Positions 1 through 7,026 of a stretch of DNA of 17,839 bases are shown here, one piece after another. The notes beneath the pieces are model-generated. The model saw nothing but the letters and a program-made list of their open reading frames with translations, was not told where the DNA came from and did no database searches. This stretch comes from an uncultured Clostridia bacterium (lineage in GTDB: Bacteria; Bacillota; Clostridia; Peptostreptococcales; Anaerovoracaceae), in assembly GCA_934277495.1 (NCBI GenBank), contig CAKQUI010000037.1, forward strand, positions 1 through 17,839. Reading direction: 5' to 3'. Each line of letters opens with the position of its first letter. The stretch's first letter is position 1. The position numbers and the translations under genes are program-made.

Positions 1-57
1 AGCTTCGATCCTCTTGATCACAACTCTTGTTCCTAATGGCTTGATTCCAAAACTCAT
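1..57 (-). CDS. groES: Co-chaperonin GroES (Hsp10), N-terminal 19 codons only
   Basis: Partial gene cut by the left edge. The 19 visible codons read MSFGIKPLGTRVVIKRIEA, the classic GroES N-terminal strand (I-K-P-L-x-x-R-V-x-x-K). GroES forms the heptameric lid of the GroEL folding chamber in the cytoplasm; groEL would be expected just beyond the edge. The ATG at 55-57 is preceded by an AAAGGAG ribosome binding site at about 66-73. A CIRCE element and a strong promoter lie directly upstream, which independently supports the identity. The rest of the protein is not visible. Confidence 0.95.
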   Translation of the reverse strand, partial: MSFGIKPLGTRVVIKRIEA

Positions 58-108
58 AATATCCACTCCTTTACTTTTTAACGGGTATTACCCTGCGTTT
101 TCATGTTG

Positions 109-135
109 TTAGCACTCATCATTTCTGAGTGCTAA
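109..135. promoter_or_regulatory. CIRCE operator (HrcA binding site) of groES(L)
   Basis: A perfect inverted repeat TTAGCACTC (109-117), nine-base spacer, GAGTGCTAA (127-135) is the textbook CIRCE sequence. HrcA binds it and represses heat-shock chaperone operons. It lies between the groES ribosome binding site and the -10 box, so it covers the expected transcription start. Seen directly; HrcA itself is not in the window. Confidence 0.97.
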
Positions 136-139
136 CTAT

Positions 140-168
140 AATTTACAGCTATTGCCCTTATTTGTCAA
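140..168 (-). promoter_or_regulatory. Sigma-A promoter of groES
   Basis: On the minus strand a consensus -35 TTGACA (163-168) is followed after 17 bases by TAAATT (140-145). A TATAGT overlapping alternative sits three bases further downstream. The CIRCE element starts a few bases beyond the -10, the usual arrangement for HrcA repression. Confidence 0.85.
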
Positions 169-209
169 TAGGTTTTTTACCATGTTCTGTTTATTTTTTT
201 CTGCTGTAC

Positions 210-1112
210 TTATGTGCCGCTTTCTGAAATATCGAGATTCCTCATATAATAGAACAGATACTGCTGTGCTATGCCTCCGTATCTGCCGAAATGTTCTGCC
301 GCATACCGGTTCATGGCTTTTACATCTTTCTCATCTATGCCGTAAAGCTCATGCATGACTTTCTTTACCCACACATCCACAGGAAAGCTGTCGAATTTTC
401 CCAGCGAAAACAGTGCTATGCAGTTAGCCACTTTAGGCCCTACCCCGCAGTACTGCCTCAGAGCCTGTACCGCATCTGCTCCCGATACATCGCTGCTTCC
501 CAGATTTTCCAGGCTATCCAGTCCGTCAGATGCGACTTTCCTTGCAGTCTCCACAAGATACCTCGCTCTGTATCCCAGCCTGCAGGGTGAAAGATCCTCT
601 GCATCAAGGGTCGCCAGAACTTCCGGCGATGGAAGTGAATAATATTCTCTACCCCCGTATTCTCCGGCTTTTTCTCCGAAATTCTCAGCCAGCGAGTTTA
701 TGCATTTCTTTATCCGGGGTATGTTGTTGTTCTGGGATATGATGAAAGACAGCAGAGTCTCCCATTTCTCCTGGTTCAGTATCCTGATGCCGCCGCCGTA
801 CTGTATGGCTTTCGCCATGACTTCGTCGCCTTCTGCAAGCGTTTTCTTGATTTCTGAATAGTCTCTGTCCAGGTCGAAGTATCTCCTCCATATATCATGG
901 AAATCCTCCTCAGTGGTGCCGTACATATAAAGGGTCTGCGATTCAGCATCATATGCGACACGCAGGACTCTGCCGAAGGCTGTGCCAGCATAACTGCCGT
1001 CAGGACCCTTCTCCCATCTGAAGCACTGTCCGCAGTCCAGTATGTGATCAGTGTCAAAATCTTTCACGCCGGTTATCTCTATGTGATCCGGCTTTGTTAT
1101 TACATCTTTCAT
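210..1112 (-). CDS. ogg: 8-oxoguanine DNA glycosylase/AP lyase, OGG1 type
   Basis: A 300-residue protein of the HhH-GPD superfamily, predicted to excise 8-oxoguanine from DNA and cleave the abasic site. Residues about 1-110 form the OGG1-type N-terminal domain (CGQCFRWE at 27-34), and residues 115-295 the helix-hairpin-helix domain. The hairpin reads YCGVGPKVANC (221-231). By comparison with human OGG1 K249/D268, K227 is the Schiff-base lysine and D246 (in FPVDVW) the catalytic aspartate; both are present. The full OGG1 N-domain separates it from MutY, Nth or AlkA. Its ATG overlaps the stop of the upstream P-loop gene (ATGA), and an AGAGG site lies 6 bases before it, so the two are translationally coupled. 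No clear terminator separates it from the groES promoter. Confidence 0.9.
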   Translation of the reverse strand: MKDVITKPDHIEITGVKDFDTDHILDCGQCFRWEKGPDGSYAGTAFGRVLRVAYDAESQTLYMYGTTEEDFHDIWRRYFDLDRDYSEIKKTLAEGDEVMAKAIQYGGGIRILNQEKWETLLSFIISQNNNIPRIKKCINSLAENFGEKAGEYGGREYYSLPSPEVLATLDAEDLSPCRLGYRARYLVETARKVASDGLDSLENLGSSDVSGADAVQALRQYCGVGPKVANCIALFSLGKFDSFPVDVWVKKVMHELYGIDEKDVKAMNRYAAEHFGRYGGIAQQYLFYYMRNLDISESGT

Positions 1113-1915
1113 ATGACACCTCTCACTTCCACTTCGAGGCTGTTGACATTGAAAGCTGTCATTTCTTCTATCTTTGCTGCCAGCTCGTTCTGATAGTTTT
1201 CCGCTGCTTTGAAAAGCTCTGCGCCGTATCTGATATTCACAGCTACATACATATCTATGCCTTCCTGCACAGGGAACACCGAAACCTTTGAAAGCTCGGC
1301 AACGTCTGCATTTTCACGGCGCACGCACTCTGCTATATCAGACATGACTTTCTCGGATATCTTGTATTCTCCGAGATAGCTGTATGTAGGTCTGACTACC
1401 GACTTTTCGGATATCGCTTTGCCCGGTCCCAGTTCCCGCAGCAGTATCCTCATGGGAGCCATGAAATATCCGGAAAACTGGCGTTTCAGCTGGAATGTCG
1501 GCGCCGGTATGGCATGCTGCCCCAGTTCGTTCCGCTGTTTCTGAGCCATGGCTCTGTCAGCTTCGGTAGTTATCTCTTCTATGTATATGCGCTTGCCTAT
1601 CCTTCCTATATCCAGTCGTTTCACGATGCGGTCCACCATCTCGTCGGACGTCCCCAGCACAAGTATAGATGAAGGTCTGATGCGGTTTATCGCATCCACC
1701 ACATCGTTTCTGTGTGCATCATCATAGAAAAGTGCCGATTTCACGGCTCCGACTCTTGTTTTCTGCCTCTTTGCTGAAATACCTGCTATGACCTTGTTCC
1801 TGCATATGAAAAGTCCATCGTCTATTATACTTTCGATATTCAGCTGTTTGCAGAGATTGACGGCCTGGAAGCTTTTTCCCGTGCCGCTCTTACCTATCAA
1901 TCCGTAAACTTTCAT
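1109..1915 (-). CDS. P-loop NTPase with C-terminal Asp23/Gls24-like domain
   Basis: I place the start at the ATG ending at 1915 (268 residues) because an AGGAAGGA site lies 7 bases upstream and the protein then begins directly with a nucleotide-binding strand (MKVYGLIGKSGTGKS; Walker A at residues 8-15). An in-frame ATG further upstream would overlap the ferredoxin promoter and has no ribosome site. Residues 84-90 (ILVLGTS) may be a second core strand. Residues about 180-268 resemble the Asp23/Gls24 alkaline-shock fold: YKISEKVMSDIAECV, a central strand ending in VAVNIRYG, and an amphipathic helix leading to VNSLEVEVRGV. Asp23-family proteins are linked to cell-envelope stress in Firmicutes. 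The exact function of the fused form is unknown to me. It is the first gene of a two-gene unit with ogg. Confidence 0.75.
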   Translation of the reverse strand: MKVYGLIGKSGTGKSFQAVNLCKQLNIESIIDDGLFICRNKVIAGISAKRQKTRVGAVKSALFYDDAHRNDVVDAINRIRPSSILVLGTSDEMVDRIVKRLDIGRIGKRIYIEEITTEADRAMAQKQRNELGQHAIPAPTFQLKRQFSGYFMAPMRILLRELGPGKAISEKSVVRPTYSYLGEYKISEKVMSDIAECVRRENADVAELSKVSVFPVQEGIDMYVAVNIRYGAELFKAAENYQNELAAKIEEMTAFNVNSLEVEVRGVI

Positions 1916-1916
1916 C

Positions 1917-1945
1917 TTGAAATCCTTCCTGACATTTGCTATAAT
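1917..1945 (+). promoter_or_regulatory. Promoter of the ferredoxin gene, with a dyad at the start site
   Basis: TTGAAA (1917-1922), a 17-base spacer and TATAAT (1940-1945) form a near-consensus sigma-A promoter. Expected start is near 1952. A short dyad GTTTA-ATGA-TAAAC (1955-1968) lies right after the start, where a repressor would block transcription. The -35 box overlaps the 5' leader of the divergent P-loop gene. Confidence 0.85.
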
Positions 1946-1986
1946 CAAGGTGTCGTTTAATGATAAACTTAAAGGAGGTACCACAA

Positions 1987-2157
1987 ATGGCTTATGTAAT
2001 CAATGATTCATGTATCAGCTGCGGCGCTTGCATCGACGAATGTCCGGTAGAAGCTATCTCTCAGGGAGACAGCCAGTACGTTGTTGATGCTGACAAATGC
2101 ATCGACTGCGGAGCATGCGCAGGTGCATGTCCAGTTGACGCTCCTGTAGAAGGCTAA
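1987..2157 (+). CDS. 2[4Fe-4S] ferredoxin, clostridial type
   Basis: A 56-residue low-potential electron carrier. Two CxxCxxCxxxCP motifs are intact: C9, C12, C15, C19 and C38, C41, C44, C48, the pattern that ligates two [4Fe-4S] clusters. Length is typical of clostridial ferredoxins. The start at 1987 is set by a strong AAAGGAGG site at 1971-1978; an upstream in-frame ATG at 1960 lies before that site and is unlikely. The gene is monocistronic, with its own promoter and a terminator shared with rex. In anaerobes such proteins serve pyruvate:ferredoxin oxidoreductase, hydrogenases, Rnf and bifurcating enzymes; the specific partner cannot be told here. Confidence 0.96.
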   Translation: MAYVINDSCISCGACIDECPVEAISQGDSQYVVDADKCIDCGACAGACPVDAPVEG

Positions 2158-2189
2158 GCCCTTTCAGGAAGCAGGATATCCACTGATAT

Positions 2190-2231
2190 TAAATTAACCG
2201 TTTCATTAATTTGAAACGGTTATTTAATTTA
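2190..2231. terminator. Bidirectional intrinsic terminator between fdx and rex
   Basis: A perfect 10-bp stem AACCGTTTCA (2196-2205) / TGAAACGGTT (2212-2221) with loop TTAATT is flanked by A/T-rich tracts on both sides (ATTTAATTT after it on the plus strand, AATTTAATA on the minus strand). It sits between two converging genes, so it probably stops both transcripts. Confidence 0.85.
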
Positions 2232-2236
2232 TACGC

Positions 2237-2908
2237 TTATTTATTTTCGCTGTCTTCTTCGTTATCACTGTTGTTTTCCATGGCACCGTTTATATGATAT
2301 GCCAGAGAGTGAAGACTTTCACTGATATGTACATTTTCTATAGCTACGTGCTTAGGTACCTCAAGATCCACAGGTGCAAAGTTCCAGAGACCCTTCACTC
2401 CAGCGAAACAAAGTTTGTCCGCCACTTCCTGTGCTGCATCCTTTGACGTGCAGATTATACCTATGTCGATCTGATTGGCTTCGACATATTCCACCATATC
2501 CTCATAGTCCATGACTTCGATATCGTTTATCTTCATGCCGATGAGTCTTGGGTTTATTTCGAATATGCCATGTACCACAAAACCTGCTTTATAGTAATAT
2601 GTATAGTTCGCTATGGCCTGACCCAGATTGCCTGCACCTACGATTACCATCCTGTAGCTTTTGTCCAATCCCAGTATCGCACTTATCTCGTAGTAAAGCC
2701 CCTCTACACTGTAGCCGTATCCCTGCTGACCGAAACCGCCAAAATTGTTGAGGTCCTGTCTTATCTGGGATGCAGTATATCCTATGAGACGGCTGAACTC
2801 GCTTGACGAAATCTTGTCGACGCCTTTTTTCCTGAGTTCGTTGAGATATCTCCTGTATCTTGGGAGACGCTTGATCACAGCATTTGAGATCTTATCCTGT
2901 TTCTTCAT
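2237..2908 (-). CDS. rex: Redox-sensing transcriptional repressor Rex
   Basis: Rex is a homodimer that binds DNA when the NAD+/NADH ratio is high and leaves it when NADH accumulates, thereby controlling fermentation and respiration genes. I choose the ATG ending at 2908 (223 residues, MKKQDKISNAVIKRLPRYRR), because a GAGG lies 7 bases upstream and known Rex proteins begin this way; an ATG ending at 2929 would add seven residues and overlap the acpP stop (TAATG). Residues about 1-75 are the winged helix (SASQIRQDLNNFGGFG-type region, here TASQIRQDL), and residues about 80-205 the Rossmann fold with VIVGAGNLGQAIANY as the NAD-binding loop. The C-terminal tail is acidic. It is co-transcribed with acpP. 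Confidence 0.95.
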   Translation of the reverse strand: MKKQDKISNAVIKRLPRYRRYLNELRKKGVDKISSSEFSRLIGYTASQIRQDLNNFGGFGQQGYGYSVEGLYYEISAILGLDKSYRMVIVGAGNLGQAIANYTYYYKAGFVVHGIFEINPRLIGMKINDIEVMDYEDMVEYVEANQIDIGIICTSKDAAQEVADKLCFAGVKGLWNFAPVDLEVPKHVAIENVHISESLHSLAYHINGAMENNSDNEEDSENK

Positions 2909-2928
2909 TCCTACGCCTCGCCCCGCCA

Positions 2929-3156
2929 TTATTCTTTCGACTCTACATAGGAAACAAGATCATTTACTGTCTGGAACTGTTCTGCATCCTCGTCCGGGAT
3001 CTCTATACCGAATACATCTTCGATAGCCATTATTATCTCCACTGCATCCAGTGAATCCGCTTCAAGATCCTTCATGAGATGTGTTTCCAGCTCTATGTCA
3101 TCTTCACTGACATTCAGCTGTCCGGCTATTATTTCTTTTATTTTGTCAAGTGCCAT
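2929..3156 (-). CDS. acpP: Acyl carrier protein
   Basis: A 75-residue acidic protein with the DSLDAVEI motif; S35 is the site of 4'-phosphopantetheine attachment. ACP carries the growing acyl chain in fatty-acid synthesis in the cytosol. An exact GGAGGT ribosome site lies a few bases before the ATG. It is the first gene of an acpP-rex unit with its own strong promoter and a leader of about 70 bases. It is not next to the usual plsX-fabD-fabG cluster genes in this window, so it may be a second ACP copy with a specialised role; this is inference. Confidence 0.95.
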   Translation of the reverse strand: MALDKIKEIIAGQLNVSEDDIELETHLMKDLEADSLDAVEIIMAIEDVFGIEIPDEDAEQFQTVNDLVSYVESKE

Positions 3157-3208
3157 TGTCTACCTCCGTTATATTAGAATAAAAATCATATCTGTAATCT
3201 CTTTATGT

Positions 3209-3228
3209 GATAGTCTGTACCGACCATC
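3209..3228. promoter_or_regulatory. Candidate operator dyad at the acpP-rex transcription start
   Basis: A 20-bp imperfect palindrome (16 of 20 positions symmetric) of the form GATAGTC-TGTACC-GACCATC is centred on GTAC. It lies just downstream of the acpP -10 box, covering about +1 to +20. The position suggests repressor binding. It does not match the Rex consensus (TTGTTAAN4TTAACAA) and only loosely recalls FapR sites, so the binder is unknown. Confidence 0.4.
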
Positions 3229-3233
3229 AATTT

Positions 3234-3262
3234 ATTATAGTGTACGCCCCCTGTTATTGCAA
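3234..3262 (-). promoter_or_regulatory. Promoter of acpP-rex
   Basis: On the minus strand, TTGCAA (3257-3262), 17 bases, TATAAT (3234-3239). The -10 is perfect and the spacing optimal. No hairpin terminator was seen between the ABC-F stop (3305) and this promoter, so some read-through from the upstream operon is possible. Confidence 0.85.
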
Positions 3263-3304
3263 TAGTTTTGAAAAAAACGCTTTTATCTGAAAAAACTGCA
3301 AAAA

Positions 3305-5278
3305 TCACTCCTGTTCCTGGAGTTCCATCCATTCTTCGTAGTCAGACTCGAGCTGCTCACGCTTTTTCGCTATCTCGCTGCTTATCTCTGCGAGTTTTTC
3401 ATGATCTGTCATTATCTCAGGATCGCTCACTTTATTTTCCAGCTGCTGGATATCCGCTTCAAGGGTCTCGATGTTCTTCTCAAGCTGTTCTTTCCTGCGC
3501 TGCAGTCTGCGCTGCTGCGCCTCACGCTCCTTCTGCAGCTTTCTCTTTTCTGCGGAGGAAAGGCCGTCCTGCTGCTCATCGCTTTGTATCTCGCTGCCGG
3601 CGGACTTCTGTTTTTCTGAAAGTCCGCTGACATATCTGCTGCCTGACTGTATAAGTTCCTGCTTTTTCTCTACATAATAGTCATATGTTCCCAGATAGTT
3701 GTCTATGCCTGAAGGCGTCAGCTCGATTATCCTTGTCGGTATCCTGTTGAGGAAATATCTGTCGTGGGATACGATGACGCATGTGCCCGGGAAATCAAGG
3801 AGTGCTTCTTCGAATACTTCCTTCGACTCGATATCCAGATGGTTCGTAGGTTCGTCCAGCACCAGGACATTTGCACCGGACATCATCAGCTTCAGCAGCG
3901 CCAGACGTGCTTTTTCGCCGCCGCTAAGGGAACCTACTTTCAGGAAGACTGAATCTCCCCGGAACAGGAACCTTCCAAGTATATTGCGCAGCTCCGGCTC
4001 TGAGTAAAGCCTGTATGCATCCTGCAGCTCGCCGATAACTGTATTGCTGGCATCAAGGAGCTGCTGCCCCTGATCGTAATATCCGAACTGGACGTTGTGG
4101 CCTATCTTGATCCGGCCTGTGTTTGCAGCAAGCTCACCCATCAGCATCCTGATAAGAGTTGTCTTTCCTATACCGTTGGCTCCCACGATGCAGACACGCT
4201 CGCCACGCTTGATGTCGAGATCCACATTCCTGAAAAGTTCGACTCTGGCTGAACCGTATCCGAAGCCTTTTGAAAGTCCTTCTGCAAATATAACGTCTCT
4301 GCCGCTCTGGAAATTTTCTCTGAAGTTCAGTTTCATCCTGCCGTGGCCGCCGTCAGGCCTGTCCATGACCTCCATGGCAGACAGACGCTTTTCTCTGGAT
4401 GCGGCTCTCTTTGCCAGCTTCTCTGTACCACGCTGTTTGAACCTGCGTATCATTTCCTCCTGGCGGTCTATTTCCTTCTGCTGCTTCTCGAATTTTCTCA
4501 TCTCGGCTTCTCTGCGTACTCTGCGCTCCGAAGCATAGAAACTGTAGTTGCCTTCGTATATATGCAGCTTTTTGTTTTCGACTTCGAATATCCTGGTCAC
4601 TGTCTGGTCGAGGAAATATCTGTCGTGGGACACGATGACCACAGTGCCTTTGTATCCCTTGAGATACTGCTCAAGCCATTTGAGAGTGCCGATATCCAGA
4701 TGGTTCGTGGGCTCGTCAAGGAAAAGTATATCCGGTTTTTTCAGCAGAAGGCATGCCAGCGCCAGTCTTGTGCGCTCTCCTCCGCTGAGAGTGGATATCT
4801 TCTTGTTGTAGCTTTCCGCCGGGAATGCCATACTTGAAAGTATGCCCGTGATCTCGCTTTTATATGTATAACCGCCTTCACGGTCGTATTTCTGCGTGAG
4901 TGCATCGAAACGCTCCAGGAGCTTCAGGCTTTCTTCTTCAGAAGATGCAGTTTCCATCTTCTGTGTCAGCTGCTCCATTTCTCTTTCCATTTCGGGGAAA
5001 CGGCTGAAGATGGCTTCGACTTCTTCGATGACTGTTTTCTCTGAATCGAATCCTCCGTCCTGTTTCAGATAACCTGTCTGCAGATCCGAAGATATGAAAA
5101 AATCGCCGTCTTCACAGGGCAGCTCTCCTGTCAGCATCCGCAGCAATGTACTCTTCCCTGCGCCGTTGACGCCTATGATGCCTACCCTTTCGCCTTTATT
5201 TATATGGAACGATACTTTGTCCAGTATCACGTCTGTCCCGTATGCTTTTGTCAGATCTTTTGCTGATACTACTATCAT
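3305..5278 (-). CDS. ABC-F family ribosome-associated ATPase (YdiF-like)
   Basis: A 657-residue soluble protein with two ABC cassettes and no membrane segments. Cassette 1: Walker A GVNGAGKST (36-44), signature LSGGE (164-168), Walker B ILFLDEP (184-190). Cassette 2: GANGIGKTT (366-374), LSGGE (451-455), VLVLDEP (471-477). Both have the SHDRYFL H-loop. A charged linker (about 248-320) joins them, corresponding to the P-site tRNA interaction motif region, and residues about 575-657 form a coiled coil rich in E, K, Q and R. ABC-F proteins bind the ribosomal E site and resolve stalled translation; some give antibiotic resistance. Length, C-terminal coiled coil and position after tsaD match B. 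subtilis YdiF. Only 21 bases separate it from tsaD, with GAGGT before the ATG, so it is the last gene of the tsa operon. Confidence 0.92.
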   Translation of the reverse strand: MIVVSAKDLTKAYGTDVILDKVSFHINKGERVGIIGVNGAGKSTLLRMLTGELPCEDGDFFISSDLQTGYLKQDGGFDSEKTVIEEVEAIFSRFPEMEREMEQLTQKMETASSEEESLKLLERFDALTQKYDREGGYTYKSEITGILSSMAFPAESYNKKISTLSGGERTRLALACLLLKKPDILFLDEPTNHLDIGTLKWLEQYLKGYKGTVVIVSHDRYFLDQTVTRIFEVENKKLHIYEGNYSFYASERRVRREAEMRKFEKQQKEIDRQEEMIRRFKQRGTEKLAKRAASREKRLSAMEVMDRPDGGHGRMKLNFRENFQSGRDVIFAEGLSKGFGYGSARVELFRNVDLDIKRGERVCIVGANGIGKTTLIRMLMGELAANTGRIKIGHNVQFGYYDQGQQLLDASNTVIGELQDAYRLYSEPELRNILGRFLFRGDSVFLKVGSLSGGEKARLALLKLMMSGANVLVLDEPTNHLDIESKEVFEEALLDFPGTCVIVSHDRYFLNRIPTRIIELTPSGIDNYLGTYDYYVEKKQELIQSGSRYVSGLSEKQKSAGSEIQSDEQQDGLSSAEKRKLQKEREAQQRRLQRRKEQLEKNIETLEADIQQLENKVSDPEIMTDHEKLAEISSEIAKKREQLESDYEEWMELQEQE

Positions 5279-5299
5279 TTTTACCTCGCAACGATAATC

Positions 5300-6316
5300 C
5301 TATAATTTAAGGTCAGGCACAGCATCCAGCGTAAGGTCGTCTCTGCCGCCTGCCATGTATTTATAATATGCTGCACAGCCTATCATGGCTGCGTTGTCTG
5401 TGCAAAGTACCGGCGACGGATAATAGAGCTTCAGTCCGTGCCTGCTGCACTGCTCCTCCATCATCTCCCTCAGCCTGCTGTTGGAAGCCACGCCGCCTGC
5501 CATGACGATACGGTCCTTGCCCATATCCAGCGCTGCCGATACAGTCTTCGCAACGATAACGTCAAGAACTGCAGCCTGGAAACTGGCTGCAACATCTGCC
5601 GTATTTATCTCTCTTCCTGCCTGTTTTTCTGAATTGATGTAGTTCAGTACGCCTGTTTTGATGCCGCTGAAACTGAAATCCAGGCTGCCCTTTTCCAGGA
5701 ACACACGCTTGAAATTCACAGCCTCCGGGTCGCCCTTTTTCGCAAGCTTGTCTATCAGCGGACCTCCGGGATATCCCAGCCCCAGCACACGTGCCACCTT
5801 GTCGTATGCCTCTCCTGCTGCATCGTCTCTGGTACCGCCCAGCACCCTGCATTCGTTGTATCCTGTCACTTCGACTATGTTCGTATGACCGCCTGAGATC
5901 ACCAGCGCCATGAACGGCGGCTCGAGCTCAGGATGTTCAATATAGTTGGCGCTGATATGTCCCTGTATGTGGTGCACTCCTATCAATGGCTTTCCTGTGG
6001 CAAGGGCATAGGCTTTGGCTGTGGCAAGACCTATCAGCAGAGCACCTACCAGCCCCGGTCCGTACGTCACTCCTATCATGTCGATTTCATCAAAGGTCAC
6101 TCCGGCTTCTGCCAGCGCCTGATCCACCACTGTGTTCACGTTCTGCAGATGATGCCTGGAAGCGATCTCCGGCACCACCCCTCCGTAGAGTTTATGTATA
6201 TCTATCTGCGACGAAATGATACTGGACAGGACCTGACGTCCGTCCAATACCACAGCTGATGCTGTTTCGTCACAGCTTGATTCGATTGCAAGTGTTACTT
6301 TTTTCCCATCTTTCAT
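5300..6316 (-). CDS. tsaD: tRNA N6-adenosine threonylcarbamoyltransferase TsaD
   Basis: TsaD (338 residues, usual length) transfers the threonylcarbamoyl group from TC-AMP to A37 of tRNAs reading ANN codons. It belongs to the ASKHA fold: the phosphate-binding start is [15 protein letters not shown] (9-23). The metal ligands are H116 and H120 in HHIQGH and D307 in [14 protein letters not shown] (141-145) and the GYPGGP loop (181-186) are also intact. It works with TsaB and TsaE, both encoded upstream on the same strand. Its ATG overlaps the stop of the small Cys protein (ATGA), indicating translational coupling; an AAGGA site lies about 11 bases upstream. Confidence 0.97.
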   Translation of the reverse strand: MKDGKKVTLAIESSCDETASAVVLDGRQVLSSIISSQIDIHKLYGGVVPEIASRHHLQNVNTVVDQALAEAGVTFDEIDMIGVTYGPGLVGALLIGLATAKAYALATGKPLIGVHHIQGHISANYIEHPELEPPFMALVISGGHTNIVEVTGYNECRVLGGTRDDAAGEAYDKVARVLGLGYPGGPLIDKLAKKGDPEAVNFKRVFLEKGSLDFSFSGIKTGVLNYINSEKQAGREINTADVAASFQAAVLDVIVAKTVSAALDMGKDRIVMAGGVASNSRLREMMEEQCSRHGLKLYYPSPVLCTDNAAMIGCAAYYKYMAGGRDDLTLDAVPDLKL

Positions 6317-6492
6317 TTTGTATTTCGTCCTTCTTCAAGTTTCCTGCTGCACTGGTTCTCACCGTTGAGATGCCTGCAGTTCTCGCATGAGGTATAGTCG
6401 CTCATGCTGAAAACATCGAAATCATGCTTTCTTGAAAATTTCCTGCATTCCGTCGTCACGACGTTCATGTTGTCTCCTGAAAACTGGTCCAT
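6313..6492 (-). CDS. Small four-cysteine protein within the tsa operon, function unknown
   Basis: A 59-residue protein starting at the ATG ending at 6492, chosen because AGGAGG lies 6 bases upstream; a longer in-frame start at 6534 has no ribosome site. Cysteines are C16, C36, C39 and C48, in the order C-x19-CxxC-x8-C, with [13 protein letters not shown] as the core. This could bind one Zn or Fe-S cluster, but no histidine or proline pattern of a known zinc ribbon is evident. No signal peptide or membrane segment. The stop overlaps the tsaD start by an ATGA, so it is made together with TsaD. I do not recognise the family. It is inserted between rimI and tsaD, genes that are adjacent in B. subtilis. 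Confidence 0.75.
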   Translation of the reverse strand: MDQFSGDNMNVVTTECRKFSRKHDFDVFSMSDYTSCENCRHLNGENQCSRKLEEGRNTK

Positions 6493-6545
6493 GACTGCCT
6501 CCTGATAAATTAGCTTTACAGCTATTATCTGCATATCATGGCTTT

Positions 6546-7022
6546 TTATTCTGTCTGGCTTTCAGGATGCATGTCTTCCTGATGTCGCCACATTATCATT
6601 GCGTCCTCGCCGTTGTTGAGATAGTATCCCTTTCTGACGCCTTCGATGCGGAAGCCGTACTTTTCATAAAGACCTATCGCAGCTTCGTTGGACCGTCTGA
6701 CTTCAAGGGTATGGTGCTGTATACCCTCTGAAGTAGTGAAGTCTATCATCGTATGGATTATACCTGATGCGATCTTCCTGTTCCTGTAGCCGGGTTTCAC
6801 GGCGACATTGGTGATATGTCCCTCATCCATTATCCACCACAGTCCTGCATATCCCACGACACTGCCCTCCAGCTCAGCTACGATGTAGAAAGCTCTGGGA
6901 TTCTCCCGAAGTTCGTAATCAAGGGCGTCAATGCTCCAGGGATCAGGGAAGCACAGTCTCTCTATCTCATATATGTCCCCGATGTCACCAGGACCTGCCT
7001 GTCTTATGATAACATCTGCCAT
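6546..7022 (-). CDS. rimI: Ribosomal-protein-S18-alanine N-acetyltransferase RimI
   Basis: A 158-residue GNAT-fold acetyltransferase. RimI-specific features: FPDPWS (25-30), LEVRRSNEAAIGLYEKYGF (106-124) with E107 at the proposed base position, and YYLNNGEDAMIM (133-144). The acetyl-CoA pyrophosphate loop reads YRNRKIAS (79-86), where the usual glycine of the R/QxxGxG/A motif is K83, a noteworthy departure. RimI acetylates the N-terminal alanine of S18 in E. coli and in many bacteria is found with tsaB/tsaD. The start is four bases after the tsaB stop, with AAGGTG 7 bases before the ATG, which places both in one operon. Assignment to RimI rather than another GNAT rests on the context plus these motifs. 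Confidence 0.9.
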   Translation of the reverse strand: MADVIIRQAGPGDIGDIYEIERLCFPDPWSIDALDYELRENPRAFYIVAELEGSVVGYAGLWWIMDEGHITNVAVKPGYRNRKIASGIIHTMIDFTTSEGIQHHTLEVRRSNEAAIGLYEKYGFRIEGVRKGYYLNNGEDAMIMWRHQEDMHPESQTE

Positions 7023-7026
7023 TTTA

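Noticed and set aside
1916..1986. A minus-strand promoter for the P-loop gene (TATAGC near 1939-1944)
   Set aside because: A -35 match is very poor at every spacing, so I could not support a specific site even though one must exist nearby.
3263..3304. Terminator after the ABC-F gene
   Set aside because: T-rich runs are present on the minus strand, but no stem of useful length could be drawn.
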